Assembly (NCBI RefSeq): GCF_042657365.1
Contig: NZ_JBHSKT010000006.1
Location: 220,095 to 284,094 of the forward strand
Length of the DNA stretch: 64,000 nt
Reading direction: 5' to 3'
Source: Adhaeribacter_A terreus
GTDB lineage: Bacteria > Bacteroidota > Bacteroidia > Cytophagales > Hymenobacteraceae
The notes under the pieces: model-generated
Database searches by the model: none
What the model was told of the DNA's origin: nothing
The model's input: only the letters and a program-made list of their open reading frames with translations
Shown: positions 29,564 through 39,221 of the stretch, in pieces
Position numbering within the stretch: position 1 is the first letter of the stretch
Layout: each line of letters opens with the position of its first letter
Translations under genes and position numbers: made by a program

Positions 29564-32500
29564 TTATTTTTCAATGATCAGTTTCTCCATTTTCAGACTT
29601 CCGTTCCGGTTCATTTCCAGCAGATACATGCCCGCCGGTAAGTTATTCAGATCAAGCTTGTAGCTTAATTTGTTCTCCGACTTTTTCACCGTTTCCCGGC
29701 GGATCTGCTTCCCGGTAATATCACGAACCAGTAAATTCACATCGCCGGTTTTAGCATCGGTAATTTCCAGGTTAAACATGCCGCTGCCCGGGTTCGGGTA
29801 AACTTTTATGCTTGCAGCTGCCCATTCAGAAGCAATTCCGGTTAAGGTTACCTGCAATTCCTGTGAAATATCGCTGCAAATGCTATCCGTAACTTCCACT
29901 TGATACAAGCCGCCAGCAATTGGCTGATACGTTTGGGTAGTAGCCCCCGGCAGCGCAGCTCCGTTCAGATACCACTGGTAAGCTGTTCCGGCGGAGGCAG
30001 TCAGCGTATTTCCGGTTTGGGTAATGGTGGCCACCGGTTTTGGCAATGCAGTGAGTACCGTTGGCGCAGAAATCTGTTGGCATGAACCGTTTACGCTTAC
30101 TTCTACCCGGTAATTACCGGCTTGTTTAGCCATAAAAGTAGCAACTGTGGCGCCCGCAATATCAATTCCGTTATGCGACCACTGGTAATTCCAGCCTGCG
30201 CCGCTTCCGGCCGTTAATTCCAGCGAATCGCCTGCGCAGAATGTAGTTGGATTGGCGTGCGAAATGGTTGCAACCGGCAGCGCGTACACGTTAACGTTTA
30301 TGGCTTGCGAAGTATCGGTACAGCCGGAAGCATTGGTTACGCTTAACTGATATTTACCGGTCTGGCTGGCAATGAAAGTAGGTTGGTTTGCTCCGCTGAT
30401 ATCTGCTCCGTTAAAGCGCCATTGGTACGTGCCCGAAGTGGTGGTAAACAACGCTACACTCTGACCCTGGCATACATTGGTCGCACCCAAAGCATTGATC
30501 ACCGGCACCGGACGGCCATTCACCTGAACCTGCGCAACTGCTGAAATTTTATCGCAACCGCCGGCATTTATTTCCCGCACGGTATAATTTCCGGTTAACG
30601 TAACTATCAGGCTGGTATCAGTTTTTCCGGTCAAATCCATACCGTTTCGCTGCCATTGGTAGGTGTTGCCAAAATTGCGCGGCACTTTTAACGTTACCGA
30701 GTCTCCGGCGCAGAAAGTGTAACCACCCGTGCTGGAAATAAGCGGATTTGGCAACGGCACTTCAGCTACCTGAATAGCCGCCGAAGTGGTCAGACAGCCG
30801 TTTGCATTCGTTATTTCAACCGCATAATTCCCAATGGCATCCACCTGAAGGCTATCAGCAGTTTTTCCGTATATAACCATACCGTTTTTCAGCCAGCGAT
30901 AAGTATAACCAATTCCCTGCGGCGCATTTAAAACCACCTGACTGCCGGTACAGAAAGTTGTATCATTGCCCAGGTTTGCAATTGGCAGGTTATGCACATT
31001 TACCGCTACCGTATCCGTTTTCTCACAACCCATCAAACTGGTTTTCTTCACGGTATAAACGCCCGCCGTACGCATAGTCAACGCAGAATCAGTGCTCAGT
31101 AAAGTTCCGCTTAAATCCCGCCATTCGTAGGTAAAACCGGTTTGGTCATAGGCATTCAGAACAATAGAATCGCCGGCGCAAATGTTTTTATCGGCACCAA
31201 GGTTTACAATTGGCAGCGGGTTAAATTTTACTACTACCGTATCCTGCGAGCTGCAACCGGTAATTGGGTTGAACACGCGCGCAATTACCGTATCAGAATT
31301 CGTAACGCTTATGGTTTGCGAGGTAGCGCCGGTAGACCAGAGGTAATTCAGGCCCGGTCCGGCATCCAGCACCACCGGTTCGCCGCAACTGGTCCGGTCA
31401 GGCCCCAGGTTTACAGCCGGATTCTGACCTACGCGTATCATCACCTGGTCGGAAGCATCGCAACCGGTATTCGGATCCCAGACGGTAACGCTGTAAGTGC
31501 CGGTAGTGCTCACGGTTATGGAATTGGTAGTCGCCCCGGTATTCCACAAATAGATCATGTTCGGTTTGCCGGCCACCAGTATTTTACTTCCACCCATTTC
31601 CACGCAATCATCGCCACCTAAATTTACAACCGGTCTTTGCATGATCTGCACCACGGCACTGCGGCTGTTATCATTCGGCTTCATATCACCCGTTAAAACG
31701 GCCGTAGCTTTCAAATCGAAACTTCCCCCAGCCATGGTGCTGAAACCGTTAAAATTAATGGTATCGGTAGTAAAGGCCGGAATGCTGATCAACTGCGTTA
31801 AGGTAGTATCCTGGTTCACATCCACGTTCAGCAGCATATTGGTGAAAGGCATTGGCCCGTTATTGCGAACCACAACTTTAACAGGTTGCAGCGGATCGGT
31901 ACAGCTATTGAATTCCGGCTCCATAATGGCAAGTACTTGCGCATCCAGGCCCGTCATTTCCACAATTTCTACGTTATCCAGCTCTACCCAGAAGGTGCGG
32001 TTATCGCGGAAAGCTACAAAACGCACGCTAACAGCCTGGCCTGCATAAGGAAGAAGCGAAACCCAGGCTGGTGCCGGCCATGGATCACCATAAGCAGCTT
32101 TGCCGGTATTCAGACTCTGGACGGTAGTAAATGTAGTGCCGCAATCAGTAGAAACCTGTACTTCCAAACGGCTGGTAGAACTTCCCGGATTGAAGGTAAA
32201 GTAACCAACGCCCGGCATGTATTCAGTTAGCCTGTAGTCGAATTTCAGGAAGGTAGTGTTTTGCGGCAGCTGAATAACCGGCGATTGCAAGGTCGCGGTA
32301 TCAGCTCCGGTGCCGTAAAAATTAACGAAGCCTCCGGAAGTGCTGCCCGAAATTTTAAATACGGAGTGTTTCCAGGTTTTCAGGGAATCGATGAGCGGTA
32401 CACTAAACGTTTCTTTGTAAGGCAGCGCCAGTGGTGTATTCCGTTGTCTGCTAAACCTCGCCGTATCGGAAACCACGTTATTGCCCTGTTTCAGGAAGGT

Positions 32501-35500
32501 TTTAAAGTTGTACGTTCCCTGCAGGTTCATGGCAAAGTTAGTAGCAACGGTAAACTTCTTTTCCGCAAAAGCGGCAATATTTCCGGCTGTTAACGGCAAA
32601 GTATAGTTCTGCGGATTCGGGCCTGAAACTATAGCATTTAGCGTGAGTGGATTCTGACTCAGATCGTAAGCAGTTGCTCCGTTATTCTTAACTATCAAGA
32701 TTATTTTTTCTGCGGTAGAGCATCCTGTCTGCGGCTCATAAAGGGCCGTTATAGCCAGCGGACTTGGCAGTTCTCTCACTTCCAGGTTATCGATATTCAC
32801 ATAATGATCCCGCTGCAGCATTTTCACCAGTAAGCGCACTCGAATGTTTTTCCCGGCAAAAGCGCCCAGACTGAACTGCATTTTCCGGAATGGCAGCGAA
32901 GGCAGAACCGAAGTGTTATCGAAGGCATACAAGGTTGTAAAACTGTAGCCACAATCATCTGAAACCTGCACGTAAACGCTGTCTTTAAAAGGTCCGTTCA
33001 ATAGTTGAAACCCTGCGCTGCCGCCGCTTATGCCGCTGTAGTGCCGGAAATCGAAAAGCAAGGCCGTATTCGCGGTTATGTTCCCGAGCTTAGGCGTAAT
33101 GAGGTAATTCTCTACATTCCAGGTATCGTACCGGTTTTTAAAGGAAGCGTACTTGTTGGTGGCCAGCGGCGAATATTGGTTTGAAACTGTAAAACCGGCA
33201 GAATTGGTATAGCCCGTAGCGTTAAAATTGTTGAAGTTCTCCAGGTAAGGAGTCGCCAGCGCATTTGCAATAGTTATACTTTGCGTTTTCTGATTGTTAG
33301 AAGCTATGGCATCGCCCGGCATCTGCAGATTTACTGCAAAATTGTACGTGCCTGGCGCCGAAAGATCCAGTGGTTCCGCAAACCGGAAAACCTGGGTGGC
33401 CTGAGCCTGTAAAATGCCACTGTTAATTACCAGAGTATCTTTTTTATTTAAGCCGCCGGATACATTCAGAATTAAAGTAAGCGGGTTCACCGAAAAATCA
33501 ATGTTGGTCGTATTCATGTTTTTGATCTCGGCCGTGGCTTTACTGCTTTGGTTGCAATACGTATCCGGGGAATAACGAACCGCCAGTACGCTAAGATCCA
33601 GGGTCGTATTCACTTTTTGCCGGATGGTCAGATTGTCTAAAATAGCATTATCGCCGACGCAAGTAGCTATGCTGCTGCTATAAGCCCGGTTGGCGGTGGA
33701 AGACTGGAAGGTAAGGGTGAAAACGGTTCCGCCATAAGCCGACAAGTCTAAGGTATGTGAAGCAGAAGGATCGCTGGAAGCAGTAACCGGGTTAAAATTG
33801 CGGCTAACCTGCACACCGTTCACCAATACCCGGAACCAGCTATCCTCCGGCAGGTTGCAGTACGTTTGTTTCAAACTGAAAATCAATTCCGGCCGGCTAA
33901 GATTTGTTGCATCCACGCACATAGAAGCCGAAACGATGTACGATTTATTCAGTTCCCAGGCATCGTAAGGGGTAGCAGTTCCGTTCGGCCCGGTCTTTTT
34001 CCAGGCTATACGCGGTTCAAAACCAGCCCATTGCCGCTGGCCATCGTTTGTAAAATTCACGGAACCGCCGGAAATATAAACATCAGCAAACGGCGGCTGG
34101 CCTTTCAGTACGTGCCCATGATGAACTGAGAAAACCAATTCCGGATCTATTATTCCGTTAAAATTATTGGAATAAGGGGCCGTAAAAGACGCTTTTCTTT
34201 CTACGTAATTAGGCAGAGTTTCCTGATTGTTTACCACGTTCTGGTCCTGCGGGTGATTTACTGCGCCTGTAAAGTAGTGTTTAAAATTACCAAACAGGTT
34301 AGCCGGCGTCTGGAAGTAATAATGCAACGTATCCTGAGGTTGCAGAATGCGCTGAATGGTTTCGGAAACCGGCAATTGATTCGTTAAAGTATAGGAAACC
34401 GGAATGGCATTTACTGGCACGGTGCCTACATTTTTAACCACGATCTTTACCCGGTTGTTTCCGGCGCAGCCGCTTGACGGCACTACTAATTCCTGCATGG
34501 TAAGATCTACCGGCCCGGTATTTTTAACTTCCAGTTTACTGATCGTGAAATGCGGGTAGTAAGTTGCCAGCGTATCTATGTGCAGAACAAACCGGAACTT
34601 CACATTCTGGTGCCCTGCTACCGGAGTGAGGTCTATGTAAGCTTTGTAGACATTTCCAATGGGGCGGTAATTAGAGCTGTCCAGCGTCCATAAAGAAACA
34701 GCAGACTGTCCGCAGTTGATCAACGCCTGCACCTCCAGTTTATGCTTAGAACCGGCAAAAGGATGCGACGGCGAAGGCATTCCGCTGAATTGCTGCGCTG
34801 GGGCGCTAAACAAGTTATTGCTGAGGTAATCATGTAAGTCGAAGATCAACCGGGTATTGGGAGTTATACCCTGAACCGGGGGAGAAAGGATCGTTTGCCG
34901 GTTTTTACGTTTTTTGTAAGCCTGATTTTGATCGAAATACCGGGTGTCTGGCCTGAGGCTGGACGTATACATATCTATATGACTTTCGCCCGGCTCTATC
35001 TGCCAATCATCCTGCGCGTAAACACCGAAATCCTCGAAATAAGGCAGGGTTTTACCTTGGTCAGCTTTTATAAAAGCCCTGATTGTATCGCGGGCATGAG
35101 CAACATTGCCGGCCAGGGTGGTGTAAGCCTTAAAATCGTGCATGCCACCGAGGTTAAAATTATGGCTGGCAGTAACCGTTACGGTGATCACGGAATCTAC
35201 GGGCAGGATGCCGGAGCTAACGGTAGCAGCGTAAGTTGAAAACGATATATTGGTTTCTTTAAGCGTAACGGTAGCCGGAGTAGTCGCAAAATTGATAGGC
35301 AAGGTACCGCGGTTATGCAGTTTTACCGCCAGCGCTGAAGCTCCATTGAAACCGGAGCACAGCGCTGCAGGAAGTACGATCTTTTGGATGCTGGCATCCA
35401 GACCGCCGGGCTTTATTTCAAAATTATCAAGCTGCACGGTCAGATTGCTGTTGTTCAGGCTGCCGGCTACTATTTTTACCAGAATATTTTTCCCGGCATA

Positions 35501-38002
35501 AGCAGAAAGGTCAAAATAGAGTTTCCGGAAACCGGAAGTGGCTACATGGTTTGCCGCATTCATACTGCCCACAGAAGTAAAAGTAACGCCGCAGTCTTCC
35601 GAAACCAGGACATTTATGTAAGCCTGGGCCTGGGTAACGTTGGCCATGGTGCTGTCTGGGTTGCGGAAAGCATAATCGAAGAACAGGTGATCGTTTGGTT
35701 TGATCTGCCCGATAGGAACGGAAGTGAGGGAAGCTGTATTTTTGTCGCGGTGAAGCTGCCCCACAAGAATGGCCTGGTAATCCTGATAAGTGCGGTTATT
35801 CGCATGAATTGCTGTTAACCGGATGTATTTATATGTAAAATCAGTTTGCCAGGGCGTATTATTAGCCGCAATAACTTCCGATTTAATATAATAAGGGGTG
35901 CCCGGAATATTTTTTACCTCGGAAGTAGTGCGAATAGTATCGGTGGCTGGTTTATTATCGATGCCGACTATGAGAAGTTTTCCGTAGGCTTCGTACTGGT
36001 ACGTGCCATGCGCGTGCATGTTGAAACCGGAAGGATCAATTACAAAAACAGAATCGCCGTTTATCGGGATAACGCCTTTATTCAGTAGTTTGGTAAAGGT
36101 TTGCTTGTTGCCGGTCGGATCTGTGGTTCTAACAGTTACCTGCACTTTATTTACCGCCAGGTTCAGCACTTCCAGGCCCGCATTACTCAGCTTCACGCTA
36201 ATTCCCTGGTTGCCTCCACATTTCACATTGGTGTTGTTAGGACCTGCTCCGGTTAAAGCAATATCTACCGGGCGTACTTCCCTTATCCCGAAATTGTCGA
36301 TAAAGAAACTTACCGCAGTAGCACCTACGCCGCCTATGCTTCTTACCATAAACCGTACTTTTACATCATGCCCCTGGTATTGGCCCAAAGACAGGAAAAC
36401 AGATTTATAAAATTCAGGGGAAGCGCCATCATTGGTAAAGAATTGCGTATTGGAGCTATCCAGTTGCATGATGGTATGATAGGCGGTGTCGCAATCGAGC
36501 TGCACCTGAACGTAAATCTTATTTGAGCCAATACTGGTGGTGGTTCGGTTGCCATTATCCAGCCGGTAATCGAACACTACGTAGGTGTTTGGAGTAATGC
36601 CGTTAATTTTTGGAGAATGGGTATACCAATAGTTTATGCCTGGCGCTAAGCCGCCCCCAACTCTTGCCGCTTTGCTGTTGCCATAGTAGGGAGTACCGGT
36701 ATAAGAGCCATTATTCGGGGCCCAGCCGATAGCTCCCAGTGGATCTGAGAAAGCATTGGCATTGTTGAAATCCTGAAAATAAGGAGCTGGCAAAGGCGCT
36801 GGCGGGGTACCGGTAACGTTTATAGTTTGTGCCAATGTATTATTCGTTAAGCGCACATCGCCGGCCATGGTAGCGGAAATGTTAAAATTATATGCTCCTG
36901 TTACATCCATTTTCAAACCGGCCGAAGGAAGCGTGGCTATAATAAAAGCGTTGCCTTTCAGGATGCCAGTATTTAAAGTGGTGGTGTAATTCCCGGTTTT
37001 TGCACCGCTCAAAGCAACCTGCACATTAATCGGCGTTTTAGTCAGATCTACATCTTCTATGCTGCGATTCTGGATCTTTACCGAAATGGTATTCACCGGA
37101 TTACAAGCCTGCAAAGGGTTGCTTAAACTGGCTACAGCAATATCAGGCTGGCCTTTTATGGTAAAATCATCTATGGCAAAACCGTCGTGTTGTGCAGAAC
37201 CGTTCGATCTGAAGAGGATGCGGAAGCGCACATTGTTCAAGCCTGCCAAACCCGGAATACTGACTCTTACCGTATCCCAGCCGTTGCTGCCGCTGGTACC
37301 ATTTCCGCTCCAGCCGGTGGTCTGGTTTGCAGGGCGACTGTTCAGGTTGCTACTGTTATACCAATCCGGACCAATATTACCTACCAGTTGCCAGGTGCCG
37401 CCAGCTACCGAACTTTGCAGAATGGCGCCATCCATATCGGTTTCGGTATCCCACCAGACTCTCATTTCCAGCTGCGGATCGTAGAGATACGTGAAATCAA
37501 AAGCCGGACTTTGCAGCCAGGAATTTTCGTTGGCGTTATATTGCCCGGTTAAACCGCCGTTCGTCCAGGCTTTCGTACCGGTGGCTGCGCCATTTATCAC
37601 CATTTTAGCCGGCGTGCCCCAAGCCCAACTGGAATTCGTGCCGCCGGTGGTCCAGCCGATAATATTTTGTTCGAAGCTTTGGAAATAAGGCAACTTAGGC
37701 GGTAAAACCGTAATGGTAACGGCCTGGCTGGAAGTGGTGCTGTCGCTGCAGGTACCTATTACTACAAAAGTGGTAGTGGCTGCGGGCGAAGCCGTTACGG
37801 TAGCATTTTTACTGCTGCTCAGTTCCTGCGATGGCGCCCATACGTAGCGCGCTGCACCGCTGGCCGTTAACGAAACAGATTCGCCCAAGTGAATGGTAGT
37901 GGCGGAAGCCGTAATGTTTACCTGGCAATTCTGGGAAAAGGCTTTGCCAGAAAACAGTAACCAGACAACCGTTGCAAAAAGCAAAAGCAGCTTATTCTTC
38001 AT
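29564..38002 (-). CDS. Giant T9SS-exported surface protein with repeated Ig-like/PKD and MAM-like domains
   Basis: A 2812-residue exported protein. A signal peptide (LLLFATVVWLLFSGKAFSQ) and an Ig-like CQVNITASATTIHLGESVSLTASG domain come first. About seven long repeats follow, each with a beta-sandwich ending in phrases such as VRFRILFRS..AIDDFTIKG, or VKVRFMVRS..FIDNFGIRE (MAM/choice-of-anchor-like), alternating with a CARDB-like 'LTNNTLAQTINVTG' domain. From about 2080 come nine shorter Ig-like repeats (VNLGPDRTSCGEPVVLDAG..., GNYTVREIN..., FCAGDSLELTAG). The end is a type A T9SS sorting domain (IKVYPNPGSGMFNLEI...LPAGMYLLEMNRNGSLKMEKLIIEK). It is a probable adhesin or matrix protein. Confidence 0.92.
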   Translation of the reverse strand: MKNKLLLLFATVVWLLFSGKAFSQNCQVNITASATTIHLGESVSLTASGAARYVWAPSQELSSSKNATVTASPAATTTFVVIGTCSDSTTSSQAVTITVLPPKLPYFQSFEQNIIGWTTGGTNSSWAWGTPAKMVINGAATGTKAWTNGGLTGQYNANENSWLQSPAFDFTYLYDPQLEMRVWWDTETDMDGAILQSSVAGGTWQLVGNIGPDWYNSSNLNSRPANQTTGWSGNGTSGSNGWDTVRVSIPGLAGLNNVRFRILFRSNGSAQHDGFAIDDFTIKGQPDIAVASLSNPLQACNPVNTISVKIQNRSIEDVDLTKTPINVQVALSGAKTGNYTTTLNTGILKGNAFIIATLPSAGLKMDVTGAYNFNISATMAGDVRLTNNTLAQTINVTGTPPAPLPAPYFQDFNNANAFSDPLGAIGWAPNNGSYTGTPYYGNSKAARVGGGLAPGINYWYTHSPKINGITPNTYVVFDYRLDNGNRTTTSIGSNKIYVQVQLDCDTAYHTIMQLDSSNTQFFTNDGASPEFYKSVFLSLGQYQGHDVKVRFMVRSIGGVGATAVSFFIDNFGIREVRPVDIALTGAGPNNTNVKCGGNQGISVKLSNAGLEVLNLAVNKVQVTVRTTDPTGNKQTFTKLLNKGVIPINGDSVFVIDPSGFNMHAHGTYQYEAYGKLLIVGIDNKPATDTIRTTSEVKNIPGTPYYIKSEVIAANNTPWQTDFTYKYIRLTAIHANNRTYQDYQAILVGQLHRDKNTASLTSVPIGQIKPNDHLFFDYAFRNPDSTMANVTQAQAYINVLVSEDCGVTFTSVGSMNAANHVATSGFRKLYFDLSAYAGKNILVKIVAGSLNNSNLTVQLDNFEIKPGGLDASIQKIVLPAALCSGFNGASALAVKLHNRGTLPINFATTPATVTLKETNISFSTYAATVSSGILPVDSVITVTVTASHNFNLGGMHDFKAYTTLAGNVAHARDTIRAFIKADQGKTLPYFEDFGVYAQDDWQIEPGESHIDMYTSSLRPDTRYFDQNQAYKKRKNRQTILSPPVQGITPNTRLIFDLHDYLSNNLFSAPAQQFSGMPSPSHPFAGSKHKLEVQALINCGQSAVSLWTLDSSNYRPIGNVYKAYIDLTPVAGHQNVKFRFVLHIDTLATYYPHFTISKLEVKNTGPVDLTMQELVVPSSGCAGNNRVKIVVKNVGTVPVNAIPVSYTLTNQLPVSETIQRILQPQDTLHYYFQTPANLFGNFKHYFTGAVNHPQDQNVVNNQETLPNYVERKASFTAPYSNNFNGIIDPELVFSVHHGHVLKGQPPFADVYISGGSVNFTNDGQRQWAGFEPRIAWKKTGPNGTATPYDAWELNKSYIVSASMCVDATNLSRPELIFSLKQTYCNLPEDSWFRVLVNGVQVSRNFNPVTASSDPSASHTLDLSAYGGTVFTLTFQSSTANRAYSSSIATCVGDNAILDNLTIRQKVNTTLDLSVLAVRYSPDTYCNQSSKATAEIKNMNTTNIDFSVNPLTLILNVSGGLNKKDTLVINSGILQAQATQVFRFAEPLDLSAPGTYNFAVNLQMPGDAIASNNQKTQSITIANALATPYLENFNNFNATGYTNSAGFTVSNQYSPLATNKYASFKNRYDTWNVENYLITPKLGNITANTALLFDFRHYSGISGGSAGFQLLNGPFKDSVYVQVSDDCGYSFTTLYAFDNTSVLPSLPFRKMQFSLGAFAGKNIRVRLLVKMLQRDHYVNIDNLEVRELPSPLAITALYEPQTGCSTAEKIILIVKNNGATAYDLSQNPLTLNAIVSGPNPQNYTLPLTAGNIAAFAEKKFTVATNFAMNLQGTYNFKTFLKQGNNVVSDTARFSRQRNTPLALPYKETFSVPLIDSLKTWKHSVFKISGSTSGGFVNFYGTGADTATLQSPVIQLPQNTTFLKFDYRLTEYMPGVGYFTFNPGSSTSRLEVQVSTDCGTTFTTVQSLNTGKAAYGDPWPAPAWVSLLPYAGQAVSVRFVAFRDNRTFWVELDNVEIVEMTGLDAQVLAIMEPEFNSCTDPLQPVKVVVRNNGPMPFTNMLLNVDVNQDTTLTQLISIPAFTTDTINFNGFSTMAGGSFDLKATAVLTGDMKPNDNSRSAVVQIMQRPVVNLGGDDCVEMGGSKILVAGKPNMIYLWNTGATTNSITVSTTGTYSVTVWDPNTGCDASDQVMIRVGQNPAVNLGPDRTSCGEPVVLDAGPGLNYLWSTGATSQTISVTNSDTVIARVFNPITGCSSQDTVVVKFNPLPIVNLGADKNICAGDSIVLNAYDQTGFTYEWRDLSGTLLSTDSALTMRTAGVYTVKKTSLMGCEKTDTVAVNVHNLPIANLGNDTTFCTGSQVVLNAPQGIGYTYRWLKNGMVIYGKTADSLQVDAIGNYAVEITNANGCLTTSAAIQVAEVPLPNPLISSTGGYTFCAGDSVTLKVPRNFGNTYQWQRNGMDLTGKTDTSLIVTLTGNYTVREINAGGCDKISAVAQVQVNGRPVPVINALGATNVCQGQSVALFTTTSGTYQWRFNGADISGANQPTFIASQTGKYQLSVTNASGCTDTSQAINVNVYALPVATISHANPTTFCAGDSLELTAGSGAGWNYQWSHNGIDIAGATVATFMAKQAGNYRVEVSVNGSCQQISAPTVLTALPKPVATITQTGNTLTASAGTAYQWYLNGAALPGATTQTYQPIAGGLYQVEVTDSICSDISQELQVTLTGIASEWAAASIKVYPNPGSGMFNLEITDAKTGDVNLLVRDITGKQIRRETVKKSENKLSYKLDLNNLPAGMYLLEMNRNGSLKMEKLIIEK

Positions 38003-38522
38003 AATATAGCGGTTTTTATTTCTTCTTCGTTCAGATGCAACTCCGGAAACGGGCCAGAATATTCAGGACAGCAGGCCGGCAAAAACTAAATAAGCAATGT
38101 TATTCCTGGCGATAGACAACATTTATTTTCTGACGGTTGCCTGACGTTCAAAAAAATAACAGATTATTTTTCCGAAATTTAAAAGAAGGATATACTGGAA
38201 ATAAAAAGCCGCTCTGCAGAAGAAAAATATTCCTGAATATGCCGGCACAGGAAGTTAGAAACAGAGTGCACAACTAAAAAAATGCTATGGTTTTGGCACC
38301 AAAAAGTCAGCGGAAAATGCTATGGTTCAGGCACAAAAAAGTCAAAGAAAACGCTATGGTTTTAGTGTTAAAAAGTCAATATCGCTTTCCGGCAACAAAA
38401 CTATTCAACAAAATTTATGATGGCGCAAAAAACGGTATCCTTTTAAGTCCCAAAAGTCACAGAAACATACTGCTTTCATTGCCGTCTGCTTTAGCTGACG
38501 GTTCCCGTTATTTTAGGGGATA
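38003..38522. other. Gene-free region with a cluster of CGCTAT elements
   Basis: No gene is supported in this 520 bp gap between the giant surface-protein gene and the potassium-uptake gene. The left 250 bp, upstream of the giant gene, presumably hold its promoter; no clear match to the consensus was found. The right part holds the four-copy CGCTAT cluster. Confidence 0.6.
38276..38460 (+). repeat. Cluster of four CGCTAT elements
   Basis: Copies at 38276-38309 (hairpin TTTTGG-CA-CCAAAA), 38313-38343, 38347-38378 (TTTTA-GTGT-TAAAA) and 38427-38460. Each ends AAAAGTCA. The first three are spaced 34-37 bp start to start. All four point the same way. They differ in the hairpin loops but keep head and tail. 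Confidence 0.8.
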
Positions 38523-39209
38523 TTACTCCCCGTGCAGCAACCGCTCAATATCCTTGATCAACCCGTAAATTACAAGCACATCACCCGCTTCAATAACCGT
38601 TTCCGCGGAAACCACCCCGATAACGGTTTTGCTGGGTGAAGTGTTGCTCCAGAATTTGCGGCTTTCGTTCGGGCGTAAAATAGTCAGTACGTTCACGTTA
38701 TATTCGTTCCGGATATTAGCGTCGCGAATGGTTTTTCCTACGTACCGCACCGGGGCCAGCGCTTCTACAATGTTGTAATCTTCCGAAAGCCCGAAGGAAT
38801 CGATCACGCCTTTCAGCTCCAGTTTTTTGGCTAAACGCTCGGCGCTTTCCTGTTCCGGCCGCACGATCTGGTCTACGCCTAAAGCTTCTAAAACCTTCTG
38901 GTGAATGGGCGAAATGGCGCGCGCAATAATGCGTTTTACGCCCAGTTGCTTAAACAAAGCCGTAGTCATTACCGAAGCGCCGAAATGTTCGCCGATGCCA
39001 ATCACCACAATATCGGTATCCTGAAGGGGCAGGGTTTTTAGTGCGGGAAGTTCGGTGGCATCGAGGCAGATGGTGTGGGTTATTTCGTTTTTAAAAGCAT
39101 CTACTTTTTCCATGCTGCTGTCTACGCCAATTACTTCGTGGCCCATGGCAGTAAGCTGCATGCCCAGCGTAGAACCGAAATTGCCTAACCCAACTATAAT
39201 GTACTGCAT
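38523..39209 (-). CDS. Potassium uptake regulatory subunit (TrkA/KtrA family)
   Basis: A 228-residue cytosolic gating subunit. The N-terminal RCK domain has the nucleotide-binding start MQYIIVGLGNFGSTLGMQLTAMGHEVIGVDSS with the GxGxxG turn and acidic strand end. A C-terminal TrkA-C domain follows (GKTIRDANIRNEYNVNVLTILRP, VIEAGDVLVIYGLIKDIERL). It binds ATP/ADP or NAD(H) to open the channel. It starts 12 bp after the stop of the channel gene upstream on the minus strand, so the two form one operon. Confidence 0.9.
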   Translation of the reverse strand: MQYIIVGLGNFGSTLGMQLTAMGHEVIGVDSSMEKVDAFKNEITHTICLDATELPALKTLPLQDTDIVVIGIGEHFGASVMTTALFKQLGVKRIIARAISPIHQKVLEALGVDQIVRPEQESAERLAKKLELKGVIDSFGLSEDYNIVEALAPVRYVGKTIRDANIRNEYNVNVLTILRPNESRKFWSNTSPSKTVIGVVSAETVIEAGDVLVIYGLIKDIERLLHGE

Positions 39210-39221
39210 CTTGTTTTTTGT

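Noticed and set aside
31142..37688. Several plus-strand open frames of 80-163 codons
   Set aside because: All are antisense to the giant T9SS protein gene and lack signal, domain or motif.
38276..38460. Possible CRISPR array
   Set aside because: The repeats are themselves variable in the middle, gaps between copies are 3-4 bp or 48 bp, and no cas gene is near. The units are CGCTAT elements.
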